The notes beneath the pieces were generated by a model. It ran no database searches. It was not told where the DNA came from and was given only the letters and a program-made list of their open reading frames with translations. Below are positions 52,310 to 60,106 of a DNA stretch of 64,000 nt, one piece after another. Position 1 is the stretch's first letter. The number at the start of each line of letters is the position of its first letter. The position numbers were made by a program, and so were the translations under genes. Source of the DNA: Bacillus sp. E(2018) (GTDB lineage Bacteria > Bacillota > Bacilli > Bacillales > Fictibacillaceae); contig NZ_SCOL01000001.1 of the NCBI RefSeq assembly GCF_005503015.1, positions 1,736,001-1,800,000 on the forward strand. Direction: 5' to 3'.

Positions 52310-53326
52310 TTACTTGTCACGAAAATCACTGACTGATTGCCTTTCCACTATGGTAAAAGGCATATAACGGCTTTTTGCTTCTTGTTGTTCACCTTTAATC
52401 AAACTGACTAGCATTTCACCTGAGGTTTGTCCCATGTCCTTTAACGGCTGAGATACAGTCGTTAGTGCAGGATAACACATCTCAGCAATCTTCAAGTTAT
52501 CATAACCGATAATTGATAGTTCCTCTGGCACCCTTATTCCTAACTGATGTGCGGCAGACATCGCACCAATGGCCATCTCATCACTTGCTGCGAATAGTGC
52601 GGTCATGTCAGGAAGTTTTTTTAGCAGAAGCGGCAGTGATTCTTTTCCGTTTTGAAAACGATAGCCCTCATTTTTTGTAATATGATTCTTCGTAAAGGAA
52701 AGACCATTACTCTCCAGTGCTTTTTGAAACCCTTGCATCCTAGGTACTCCCGCTATCGGATCCTCATCGCTTCCACCGATCATGCCAATCACTTTATGAC
52801 CTTTTCGAATTAAATACTCTGTAGCTTGAAAAGCTCCATCAAAATCATTTACCCGAACAAACGGAAGATCGTATTTGGATGACGCCGTAGAAACAAGGAC
52901 AACAGGTACTTTCATCTCTTGAAAGATTTTATAGTACTCTTCTTTAACATCTTCTGAAGCAAAGATGATTCCATCTACTCGTTTTTCTTGCAGCAGCCTC
53001 AAATACTTCACGGTTCTTTTCCCACTCGAAGTGGTGTTGCAGACGATTACGCTGAATCCTCCGTCATGCGCCGCATTCTCTACACCTTCTAATACTTCTG
53101 ACGAGAGCATTCCAGATACATCCGGAAAAAGAACCCCGATCGTCTGTGTCCTCTTGTTGATGAGCCCGCGTGCGATCGCGTTAGGCTGATAGCCGAGTGC
53201 TTCAATTGATTGCTGCACTTTTTTCTTTGTTTCCTCCGAATAGCCAGGCAATCCGTTCACAATTCGAGATACTGTAGCGATTGAAACGTTTGCATGCTTG
53301 GCCACATCTTTTATTGTCGGATTCAA
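52310..53326 (-). CDS. LacI-family transcriptional regulator
   Basis: A 338-residue repressor: HTH and hinge helix in residues 1-60 (TIKDVAKHANVSIATVSRIVN, then NAIARGL) and a periplasmic-binding-like sugar domain (TIGVLFPDVSGMLSSEVLEG). It lies upstream of the ThuA operon on the same strand. The same operator sequence occurs before this gene and before thuA, so it controls both. It is not CcpA, judged by its specific operator and context. Confidence 0.93.
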   Translation of the reverse strand: MNPTIKDVAKHANVSIATVSRIVNGLPGYSEETKKKVQQSIEALGYQPNAIARGLINKRTQTIGVLFPDVSGMLSSEVLEGVENAAHDGGFSVIVCNTTSSGKRTVKYLRLLQEKRVDGIIFASEDVKEEYYKIFQEMKVPVVLVSTASSKYDLPFVRVNDFDGAFQATEYLIRKGHKVIGMIGGSDEDPIAGVPRMQGFQKALESNGLSFTKNHITKNEGYRFQNGKESLPLLLKKLPDMTALFAASDEMAIGAMSAAHQLGIRVPEELSIIGYDNLKIAEMCYPALTTVSQPLKDMGQTSGEMLVSLIKGEQQEAKSRYMPFTIVERQSVSDFRDK

Positions 53327-53348
53327 AACATCTCCCTGCTTTCTTGTT

Positions 53349-53364
53349 ACGTAAACGTTTACAT
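53349..53364 (-). promoter_or_regulatory. LacI autoregulatory operator
   Basis: ACGTAAACGTTTACAT differs by one base from the perfect palindrome before thuA. Confidence 0.75.
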
Positions 53365-53480
53365 TTACACTTACAATCTATCAGCGCTCTTAGAAAAAGT
53401 CAATTATTTTATTATCAAAATAAGATTATGAATTACTAAAAAGGGAAAAGACTACTAATATGAAATGGAGGTCAGATTTA

Positions 53481-54569
53481 ATGTGGTATCAGCACTCATT
53501 TTTTAAGTACGCCGCAGGTTCCGTCTTATTGTTAACCATTCTTTTTTTATTAGGAAAAATTGATTATCTGCTTGATTTCCTCTATCTCGTAATATCTAGC
53601 GTTTTCTTCCCTCTATTTATCGCAGGGTTGCTTTATTATTTGCTTAGACCAGTCATACGTTTTTTGACGAAGAAAAAAGTTCCTAAGTTTGTATCCATAC
53701 TGGTAGTAATGGTCGGATTGATCCTAGCTTTAACAGGTATTGCTACGTTAGCCGTCCCCGTTGTAGCCGATCAGCTTTCAAATATCACAGACGATTTCCC
53801 CAAAAAAATAGGTGAAGCTACCGAAAAAACAGGTACGATGATTACTGGAAGCAAGAAATCGTTCATAGACAGCACACAAATTACAAAACTTGCGACACAA
53901 CGATTAGAAAAGTTTACTAGTACCGTCTCAAAAGATGTGATTGCCCTTGTAGCCACATTAACGAATATTGCACTCGTATTGTTAGTGGTCCCATTTATTC
54001 TTTTTTATTTATTGCTTGATGACAAGAAATTTTTTAATTATTTCTTAAGGTTTGCTCCTCATCACATGGAGTATGAAGTTGCCGCGATTTTAAGAGATAT
54101 TGATTCCACCTTATCTTCGTACATAAAAGGGCAAGTTCTTGTGGCATGGTTTGTCGGCATCTTTATGTATGCTGGTTATCTATTGATTGGGTTAAAGTTC
54201 GCTTTAGTACTCGCACTTTTTGCTGTTCTAACAAATGTAATACCTTTTCTAGGACCATTTATCGGAGTCTTTCCCGCTCTTTTAGTAGCTTTGATCCAGG
54301 ACCCTTTTATGGCAGTAAAAGTCGCCATCGTAACGCTCGTTGTTCAACAAGTAGAAGGAAATATTTTGTCTCCTCAAATCATGGGAAAACAGCTTCGTAT
54401 CCATCCGCTCACCATTATCCTAGTCGTACTCATGGCTGGTGCAGCTTTTGGATTTATCGGTCTGCTTTTAGCCATCCCTACTTATGCGGTTTTGAAGACA
54501 ATCATCAGTAACGTGTACCGAATTTACTTGTTATACAACCCACCAGAGACTAGAAGTAATCTACTCTGA
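53481..54569 (+). CDS. AI-2E family transporter
   Basis: A 362-residue membrane protein with about seven helices and a central coiled region; the C-terminal motif GPFIGVFPALLVAL and EGNILSPQIMGKQL are diagnostic. Relatives include sodium/proton antiporters and, in name only, the AI-2 exporter TqsA; in Bacillus the paralogues YueF, YtvI and YdbI are of this kind. ATG 53481 is nine bases from TGGAGG. A DUF1206 gene follows 10 bases later. Confidence 0.9.
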   Translation: MWYQHSFFKYAAGSVLLLTILFLLGKIDYLLDFLYLVISSVFFPLFIAGLLYYLLRPVIRFLTKKKVPKFVSILVVMVGLILALTGIATLAVPVVADQLSNITDDFPKKIGEATEKTGTMITGSKKSFIDSTQITKLATQRLEKFTSTVSKDVIALVATLTNIALVLLVVPFILFYLLLDDKKFFNYFLRFAPHHMEYEVAAILRDIDSTLSSYIKGQVLVAWFVGIFMYAGYLLIGLKFALVLALFAVLTNVIPFLGPFIGVFPALLVALIQDPFMAVKVAIVTLVVQQVEGNILSPQIMGKQLRIHPLTIILVVLMAGAAFGFIGLLLAIPTYAVLKTIISNVYRIYLLYNPPETRSNLL

Positions 54570-54579
54570 AAGGAGAAAT

Positions 54580-55440
54580 GTGCTTATCGTGAAACAGCCT
54601 TTTGTAAAAGAACCAACATTCATAGATAAAATGAAAACTCATTATGAATCGTATCGCCCATGGGTACACCGTTCTGCTCGTATCGGGTATCTTTCAAAAG
54701 GTATCGTTTACGTCATCATCGGCATTCTAGCGCTAATCATGTCTATAGGAAAACACCCGAATGAAGCGAGTTCAAACGGAGCACTTTACACAATCGCTCA
54801 ACAGCCATTCGGCCCAGCATTATTAATCGTGCTTTCCTTAGGTTTGAGTGCATTCGCTTTTTGGCAGATCGTTAAAGCTCTTTTCGATCCTGAGTGTGCA
54901 AATCACGATTGGAAAAGATGGTTTAACCGAATAGGTTTTTTAATTATTGCAGGGATTTATATTGCAATGTGTATCAGCTCCCTACGTATTTTGTTTCGTG
55001 CTAGAGCAAAGTCGTCTGATGAAACATACCAAACGCTTTCCGCACAAATGCTTTCACAGCCGTTTGGTCAGCTTTTGGTCGCTATTTGCGGTGTTATTTT
55101 TGCCATAACTGGTATCGTCTTTATGTATCGAGCCTTCACACACCGATTCAAACGTGACTTGAAGAAGAATGAAATGAACAAAAAAGAGTGGAAGTGGAGC
55201 GGTTACATCGGAACACTCGGAATGGCTGCACGCGGAATCGTTTTTATGATTATTGCGTTCTTTCTCATACGAACAGCCGTTTTGGCTGATCCTGAAGAAA
55301 CGCGCGGTTTGGATGGCGCACTCCTAGAATTAGCCTCACAGCCGTTCGGCCCCGTTCTTCTGGCCATCGTAGCAATCGGCTTTATCTCGTATGGTATTTT
55401 CATGTTCGCAAGCGCTCGATATAGACGATTGAATAACTAG
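54580..55440 (+). CDS. DUF1206 membrane protein
   Basis: A 286-residue protein with six helices in three similar two-helix repeats (YLSKGIVYVIIGILAL, FNRIGFLIIAGIYIAM, MAARGIVFMIIAFFLI), each ending in a Q-PFG-type loop (AQQPFGPALL, LSQPFGQLLV, ASQPFGPVLL). This threefold DUF1206 layout has no known function. It is co-transcribed with the AI-2E transporter. The start is a GTG at 54580 or 54589; AAGGAG favours the first. Confidence 0.85.
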   Translation: MLIVKQPFVKEPTFIDKMKTHYESYRPWVHRSARIGYLSKGIVYVIIGILALIMSIGKHPNEASSNGALYTIAQQPFGPALLIVLSLGLSAFAFWQIVKALFDPECANHDWKRWFNRIGFLIIAGIYIAMCISSLRILFRARAKSSDETYQTLSAQMLSQPFGQLLVAICGVIFAITGIVFMYRAFTHRFKRDLKKNEMNKKEWKWSGYIGTLGMAARGIVFMIIAFFLIRTAVLADPEETRGLDGALLELASQPFGPVLLAIVAIGFISYGIFMFASARYRRLNN

Positions 55441-55476
55441 ACAAAGGCCCGGTCTCATTAGAGACCGGGCCTTTGT
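55441..55476 (+). terminator. Terminator of the AI-2E/DUF1206 operon
   Basis: ACAAAGGCCCGGTCTC and its perfect complement around a 4-base loop begin at the stop codon. Confidence 0.9.
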
Positions 55477-55514
55477 CTTTGTGGAAAAGACATAATCAAG
55501 AAAATGTCTTTCTT

Positions 55515-55539
55515 GGGGGTCTGACCCGGGTCAGACCCC
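55515..55539. repeat. Double dispersed palindrome at the MFS stop codon
   Basis: GGGGTCTGACCCGGGTCAGACCCC; the MFS stop TGA lies within the first unit (GGGGTC-TGA-CCC on the minus strand). It can also act as a terminator hairpin. Confidence 0.75.
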
Positions 55540-56766
55540 AGAAGACCATTTCATAAGCGTTTTATCTGTTGGTAACATGACCGTTAAAAGTCCGACCAAC
55601 GGTAAGAAGCTGATCAAGAACATCGTGTTTGAGATACTTGTCACGTCAGCCACCTTACCAAGCACTACCGACCCGAGCGCTCCCATACCAAACGCCAAAC
55701 CTACAATCAAACCTGAAACCATGCCTATTCTGCCCGGCACTAGTTCTTGAGCATATACGACCGTCACGGAAAAGCTTGTGTTCAATATAAAGCCGATCAA
55801 GAAGAACAAAGGAATAACTGCCCATAATCCTACGTGTGGAAGAAGCAGCGCGAGTGGAGCAGTTCCGACCATCGACCAAAAAATCATGTTTCTCTTTCCT
55901 AGCCGGTCTGCGATCGGTCCTCCAAAGAATGTTCCGAGTACACCTGAGGCCATAAAAACAAATAAATAGACCTGAGCTTGACTGATTGTTAAACCATAAT
56001 CCTCAATTAGATAAAATTGATAATAGTTACCGATTCCAGAAAAATACCAAGAACGAGCGAATACTAAAAAGACGAGGAGCGCCATCGCCCCTATCACTTG
56101 GTTTTTACGCTTTTTATCAATCTTCTTTTTCTCACCAGTCTGTTTTTGAACGCGAGGAAAATGCACTAACTGTCTAGCATACCAGCCGGAAACATAAAAC
56201 AATACAAAAATAGCGATAGCTGCTAGCGAAGTAAACCATACAGCTCCAAACTGTCCAAGCGGAACGAATACGAGTGCCGTCATCACTGGAGCGAGTGAAC
56301 TCCCCGTATTGCCTCCAACTTGATAGATGGATTGAGCTAGCCCTCGACGGTTTCCTGCTGCCATATACGCGACTCTAGACCCCTCAGGGTGAAAGACAGC
56401 AGACCCTAAACCGATTCCAACAACCGAGAGTATGATCATATAAAAGGAATCTGCAAACGCGATGCCTAACATTCCTATTAAACTCGCCATCATACCAACA
56501 GGCAGTATATAAGGTGAAGTCGTTCTATCCGTATACCAACCAATCACTGGCTGCATGATAGAAGACGTGATGTTTAAAGTAAAAGCAATCCAACCAAGCT
56601 GAGTAAATGAAAGATTCATTGATTTCTCTAAAATTGGAAAGATGGCTGGAATAACTGCCTGCATAGAGTCATTTAATAAATGCACAAAACTTATCGCAAA
56701 AAGAATAGAATAGATCGTTTTTTGTTGGTTAGAAGTATCTGTTGACTTGCCTGTGGTAGCTGACAT
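55531..56766 (-). CDS. MFS transporter, fosmidomycin-resistance (Fsr) type
   Basis: A 411-residue twelve-helix transporter. The start SFVHLLNDSMQAVIPAIFP and GLGSAVFHPEGSRVAYMA (the HPEG motif) are diagnostic for the Fsr group; a cytosolic basic loop (KKIDKKRKNQ) divides the halves. It should export fosmidomycin-like or other hydrophilic drugs. The last residues (SSGV) and the stop are encoded by a dispersed palindrome. Confidence 0.9.
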   Translation of the reverse strand: MSATTGKSTDTSNQQKTIYSILFAISFVHLLNDSMQAVIPAIFPILEKSMNLSFTQLGWIAFTLNITSSIMQPVIGWYTDRTTSPYILPVGMMASLIGMLGIAFADSFYMIILSVVGIGLGSAVFHPEGSRVAYMAAGNRRGLAQSIYQVGGNTGSSLAPVMTALVFVPLGQFGAVWFTSLAAIAIFVLFYVSGWYARQLVHFPRVQKQTGEKKKIDKKRKNQVIGAMALLVFLVFARSWYFSGIGNYYQFYLIEDYGLTISQAQVYLFVFMASGVLGTFFGGPIADRLGKRNMIFWSMVGTAPLALLLPHVGLWAVIPLFFLIGFILNTSFSVTVVYAQELVPGRIGMVSGLIVGLAFGMGALGSVVLGKVADVTSISNTMFLISFLPLVGLLTVMLPTDKTLMKWSSGV

Positions 56767-56939
56767 GCTTCATTCCTTCTTTCGTTTATCTTTACAAACT
56801 CATATACTGTTAAACAATGCAACTTACATTAGATTACCATATTCAGCTTGATCAAAACGAAATGGCATGCATGTGAAGTTCAAAATGAAACAAACACCCG
56901 TGGAGAAAATCTCAAAACAAGACAGGAAATAAATTGTTT

Positions 56940-56952
56940 GGGGACTGACCCC
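56940..56952. repeat. Dispersed palindrome variant GGGGACTGACCCC
   Basis: Imperfect member of the family, flanked by the same TTGTTTG sequence as the copy at 48389. Confidence 0.6.
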
Positions 56953-56967
56953 ATCAGTACATAAGAA

Positions 56968-56992
56968 AGCCAGTCGTTGATCACGACTGGCT
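56968..56992 (-). terminator. Terminator of clpP
   Basis: AGCCAGTCGT and ACGACTGGCT with a 5-base loop, 28 bases beyond the clpP stop, followed by TTCTTAT. Confidence 0.8.
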
Positions 56993-57019
56993 ACCATGCA
57001 CTTATCTCTCTTCTATCTC

Positions 57020-57601
57020 TTAGATCTTCTCGATCACTTTATCAATGATCCCGTATTTCAATGCTTCTTCTGCAGACATGAAATAATCACGGTCAGTGTC
57101 TTTTTCTACCTTCTCGATCGGTTGACCCGAACGGTCAGAGATGATCTTATTCAACAACTCGCGAGTCTGCAGGATGCGCTTCGCGTGAATTGCCATATCG
57201 GATGCCTGCCCTTGTGTTCCGCCTAATGGCTGGTGGATCATCACTTCTGCGTTCGGAAGCGCGTAGCGTTTTCCTTTTGCACCAGCTACCATGAGTACAG
57301 CTCCCATTGACGCCGCCATCCCGATACAGATCGTTGAAACATCTGGTTTGATGAACTGCATCGTGTCGTAGATCGCTAGACCTGCTGTAACAGAACCTCC
57401 TGGTGAGTTGATGTAGATGGAGATATCTTTATCCGGATCTTCAGCAGCTAAGAAGAGCAATTGAGCAACGATAGAATTTGCCACGTTATCATCGATTGCA
57501 CTTCCCAGCATAATAATTCTGTCTTTTAATAAACGCGAATAGATATCATAAGATCGCTCTCCACGGTTTGTCGACTCTACTACCATAGGGATTAGATTCA
57601 T
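57020..57601 (-). CDS. clpP: ATP-dependent Clp protease proteolytic subunit (probable paralogue)
   Basis: A 193-residue serine peptidase with the full ClpP triad: Ser98 (GMAASMG), His123 (VMIHQPLGG) and Asp172. It forms a double-heptamer chamber fed by ClpX or ClpC. It sits in a three-gene operon behind an ArsR-like regulator and a mini-protein, 15 bases after the latter; that is not the context of the housekeeping clpP, which usually stands alone near trx or whiA genes, so it is probably a second ClpP. No CtsR box was seen. ATG with AGGAGGAAAACAG. Confidence 0.94.
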   Translation of the reverse strand: MNLIPMVVESTNRGERSYDIYSRLLKDRIIMLGSAIDDNVANSIVAQLLFLAAEDPDKDISIYINSPGGSVTAGLAIYDTMQFIKPDVSTICIGMAASMGAVLMVAGAKGKRYALPNAEVMIHQPLGGTQGQASDMAIHAKRILQTRELLNKIISDRSGQPIEKVEKDTDRDYFMSAEEALKYGIIDKVIEKI

Positions 57602-57616
57602 CTGTTTTCCTCCTAA

Positions 57617-57826
57617 TTAGGCTGCAATTGCCATTGGGTTTGTATTTGTTTTTGGTGAAACATGTATTTTACCAAATCCTGACGTGATAAAAATGATCTT
57701 AGCCGGCTCCTGCACCGTTTCTGTTTCTTTCACCTGTACTTCCGTTTTCATAGGAAGGGTGTTCGCATCCTCATTTGCCACTTCAGAATTGATCGGGAAA
57801 ACAGTACCTTTGCTCTTCTTATTCAC
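57617..57826 (-). CDS. Mini-protein with ssrA-like C-terminus
   Basis: I do not recognise this 69-residue protein. It is hydrophilic and probably disordered in its first 40 residues (Lys, Glu, Thr rich), followed by AKIIFITSGFGKIHV, and ends KTNTNPMAIAA. That end closely resembles the Bacillus tmRNA tag (AGKTNSFNQNVALAA), a ClpXP degron, and the next gene encodes ClpP. The GTG start overlaps the TGA of the ArsR-like gene (GTGA) and has GGAGG nine bases upstream, so it is translated as part of the operon. Likely a Clp substrate or regulator by inference. Confidence 0.7.
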   Translation of the reverse strand: MNKKSKGTVFPINSEVANEDANTLPMKTEVQVKETETVQEPAKIIFITSGFGKIHVSPKTNTNPMAIAA

Positions 57827-58425
57827 GTTGTGCCGCCTCCTTCAGGTTTTGGGTACATCGCCATTGAAACGTGATACACTCTTGCGTTCTCTTCCTTTGG
57901 TTTGTGGTGTTTTTGTATGAGAGTGGTGAGCATATCTGCATATTCCTGCAAAAAAGCATTGCGGTGATCCATGTTAGAAAGTGCTAGTTCCATTTCCATA
58001 ACTGCGCTTGGAATCTCTTCATTCTCTGATTGCTCCATTAAAGATATGGCATCTCGCTTCATCTTTTCTGTGAGTGATAACACATGAGCGAGAGCAGTTT
58101 GATCTTGGAGTTTTTTTATCGTGTCAGAAGAAAGACCTAATGAATCTGACAATAAAAACGAGCGGCCTGCACTTACATATAGAACTTCTACAAGGTTCCT
58201 AACATTCCTTGTGCCTGCGCGAACCACTAGCCCCACTTTTTCCAGAGCTTTAAGATGATAATTAATTTTTTGTGCCGAATCGTTCATTCTTTTTGATAGC
58301 TCTGTCGCAGAACGCGGCTCCCTTAACAAACTTATGAGCTCAGATCTTACAGGATGCAATAGTGCAGCTGCTTGTTCCGGTTCTGTGACAATAAACGTCT
58401 CTGGCATTCTTTGATTCCTCTTCAC
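57823..58425 (-). CDS. ArsR-like winged-helix regulator
   Basis: About 200 residues. The N-terminal HTH_20/ArsR domain spans residues 15-90 (LLHPVRSELISLLREPRSAT, INYHLKALEKVGLVV); the C-terminal half is helical with no metal-binding Cys, so it is not a metal sensor. First gene of the mini-protein/clpP operon; AT-rich TTACGTAA-type dyads in its leader suggest autoregulation. GTG 58425 is six bases from GAGGTG; the GTG/ATG at 58434/58431 overlap that site. Confidence 0.82.
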   Translation of the reverse strand: MKRNQRMPETFIVTEPEQAAALLHPVRSELISLLREPRSATELSKRMNDSAQKINYHLKALEKVGLVVRAGTRNVRNLVEVLYVSAGRSFLLSDSLGLSSDTIKKLQDQTALAHVLSLTEKMKRDAISLMEQSENEEIPSAVMEMELALSNMDHRNAFLQEYADMLTTLIQKHHKPKEENARVYHVSMAMYPKPEGGGTT

Positions 58426-58464
58426 TCTCATCACCTCACTTCACAATAATATATGTTCGTTACA

Positions 58465-58506
58465 TAAAAATATTTCTTTACGTAAAATTATTTTATTACG
58501 TTCAGT
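58465..58506. promoter_or_regulatory. Repeated TTACGTAA-like dyads before the ArsR-like gene
   Basis: TTACATAAA, TTTACGTAAA and TTATTACGTTC occur within about 50 bases, separated by AT-rich spacers, upstream of the regulator. They are plausible operators; no binding evidence. Confidence 0.45.
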
Positions 58507-58604
58507 ATCATTTTGTCAAAGATTTGAAAAAAATATACGTTTACCTAAAAATAAAGAAAACAGACTGATTTTCATTTCAGCCTGCTTTCTATACATTATC
58601 CTTT

Positions 58605-58844
58605 TTATACAAACGGTACGATTCCAAGAATGAAAAAGACCGTGGCCATTCCTGTGTTCAACCAAAACTCAGTTTTTTGATTAAAAATTTTTCGCTCAAC
58701 TGCACGAAAGATAAAGATCACCATCAAGATTGAAAATAATACAGTGGGATTTTCCCAAGTCTTACCGTTATAAATGGCTAAAAGCAGTCCAAAAAACATA
58801 AGAACCATCTCTGTATACACCCAGGGTTTTGGACGTTTTTTCAT
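58605..58844 (-). CDS. Small three-TM membrane protein
   Basis: A 79-residue protein with three hydrophobic segments (about 10-25, 33-48, 62-78), a basic start MKKRPKP and no known motif. I do not recognise it. The ATG lacks a strong Shine-Dalgarno sequence other than GGGGGAA about 10 bases upstream. It lies between clpP and thi operons with its own imperfect terminator at about 58558-58592. Confidence 0.65.
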   Translation of the reverse strand: MKKRPKPWVYTEMVLMFFGLLLAIYNGKTWENPTVLFSILMVIFIFRAVERKIFNQKTEFWLNTGMATVFFILGIVPFV

Positions 58845-58912
58845 CCGATCTTCCCCCTATTCAGGTTGATAGTACACATTGTACGGTATGTGAGCCTATC
58901 CGGTGCATAACT

Positions 58913-59431
58913 TCATAGAGCTTTTTCTTCGTTCGATCCTAGCCAATTCTTTGCCGCTGCATTTTTAAAAAGAAGACGGAGAATTAGCAACCCGATCACT
59001 CCACCAACGATGGAGCTAACCAAAAAAGGAGTGACAAAAAAGAATGCACCCGTTTTTGATCCTAAGAAAACAGTAGCAATCGGCACCGCTATTACAGCTC
59101 CGATGATTCCTGTCCCTACCCATTCCCCTAACACTGCGAACGTATATCTTCTTCCTTTTTTATAAAGATAACCAGCCAAAAATGCACCGATCATTCCTCC
59201 GGGAAAAGCAAGCAAAGAGCCGATTCCAAATAAGTTACGCAGCAAGCCGATACTAAATGCGACGATTATTGCCGGCATGGGTCCGAGCATCACACCTGCC
59301 ATCACGTTGATTGCATGCTGAACGGGAAATGCTTTTGCAACTCCAGCAGGAATATAAAACAAATGTGAACAGATGGTCCCAATTGCGACCAACAACGACA
59401 TTAGCGTAAGTTTTTGAACAGATATCTTCAC
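58913..59431 (-). CDS. thiW: ThiW, ECF-type thiazole transporter S component
   Basis: A 172-residue five- to six-helix membrane protein. AIGTICSHLFYIPAGVAKAFP and VQHAINVMAGVMLGP (His/Asn pocket) are the ThiW pattern. It binds hydroxyethylthiazole and is powered by a shared ECF module encoded elsewhere. GTG start one base after the thiE stop. Last gene of the TPP-controlled operon, providing the substrate for ThiM. Confidence 0.9.
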   Translation of the reverse strand: MKISVQKLTLMSLLVAIGTICSHLFYIPAGVAKAFPVQHAINVMAGVMLGPMPAIIVAFSIGLLRNLFGIGSLLAFPGGMIGAFLAGYLYKKGRRYTFAVLGEWVGTGIIGAVIAVPIATVFLGSKTGAFFFVTPFLVSSIVGGVIGLLILRLLFKNAAAKNWLGSNEEKAL

Positions 59432-60106
59432 TTACGCTTCTCTTTTCGCTTTATCAATAACACGAAGTAAGTCACATGAAGCGGAAGATGGATCATCTGC
59501 ACCACTTATTGCAGAAATAATAGCGACACCATCTGCACCCGCTTTAATAACTTCACTCGCGTTTTGTAGTGTAATCCCACCGATTCCAACTAGTGGTACG
59601 TTCACTTGATTGCTGCGAAGTTCTGCGATTAGATCAACGCCTACAGGTTTCTTCGCATCAGGTTTTGTACTCGTCTGATAGATCGGGCCAGCACCAATAT
59701 AATCGGCTCCATGTACGATGGCATCCTTCGCCTCAGCTAGTGTGTGAGCTGACACACCTAGAAGTTTACCTTCTGTTTCTTTACGAATATACGCCAGATT
59801 ACCATCTGTTTGACCAACATGAAGTCCATCCGCATCAACAGCTTTCATCAAATCTAGATCGTCATTCACGATAAATAGCACATCATGTTTGTGGCATATT
59901 TCCTTTGCACGCTTTGCCATTTCTAACTGTTTCTGACCACTCAAGCAGTTAACACCTTTTTCACGAAACTGAAACGTGGTAATTCCACCTTGAATCGCTT
60001 GCACAAGAATACGATAAAAATCTTCTGGTGAACAGCAGTTCATCGTCCCTGCTACATAATAGAGTGATAGATCTTGTTGTAAACGTGTCTTTGCTTGAGT
60101 TTTCAT
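59432..60106 (-). CDS. thiE: Thiamine phosphate synthase
   Basis: A 224-residue TIM barrel that joins HMP-PP and thiazole phosphate into thiamine phosphate. Motifs are TTFQFREKG, FIVNDDLDLMKAVDADGLHVGQ, GVSAHT, YIGAGPIYQTSTK and VGIGGIT with the pyrophosphate-binding residues. Its ATG overlaps the thiM stop (ATGA). Confidence 0.96.
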   Translation of the reverse strand: MKTQAKTRLQQDLSLYYVAGTMNCCSPEDFYRILVQAIQGGITTFQFREKGVNCLSGQKQLEMAKRAKEICHKHDVLFIVNDDLDLMKAVDADGLHVGQTDGNLAYIRKETEGKLLGVSAHTLAEAKDAIVHGADYIGAGPIYQTSTKPDAKKPVGVDLIAELRSNQVNVPLVGIGGITLQNASEVIKAGADGVAIISAISGADDPSSASCDLLRVIDKAKREA

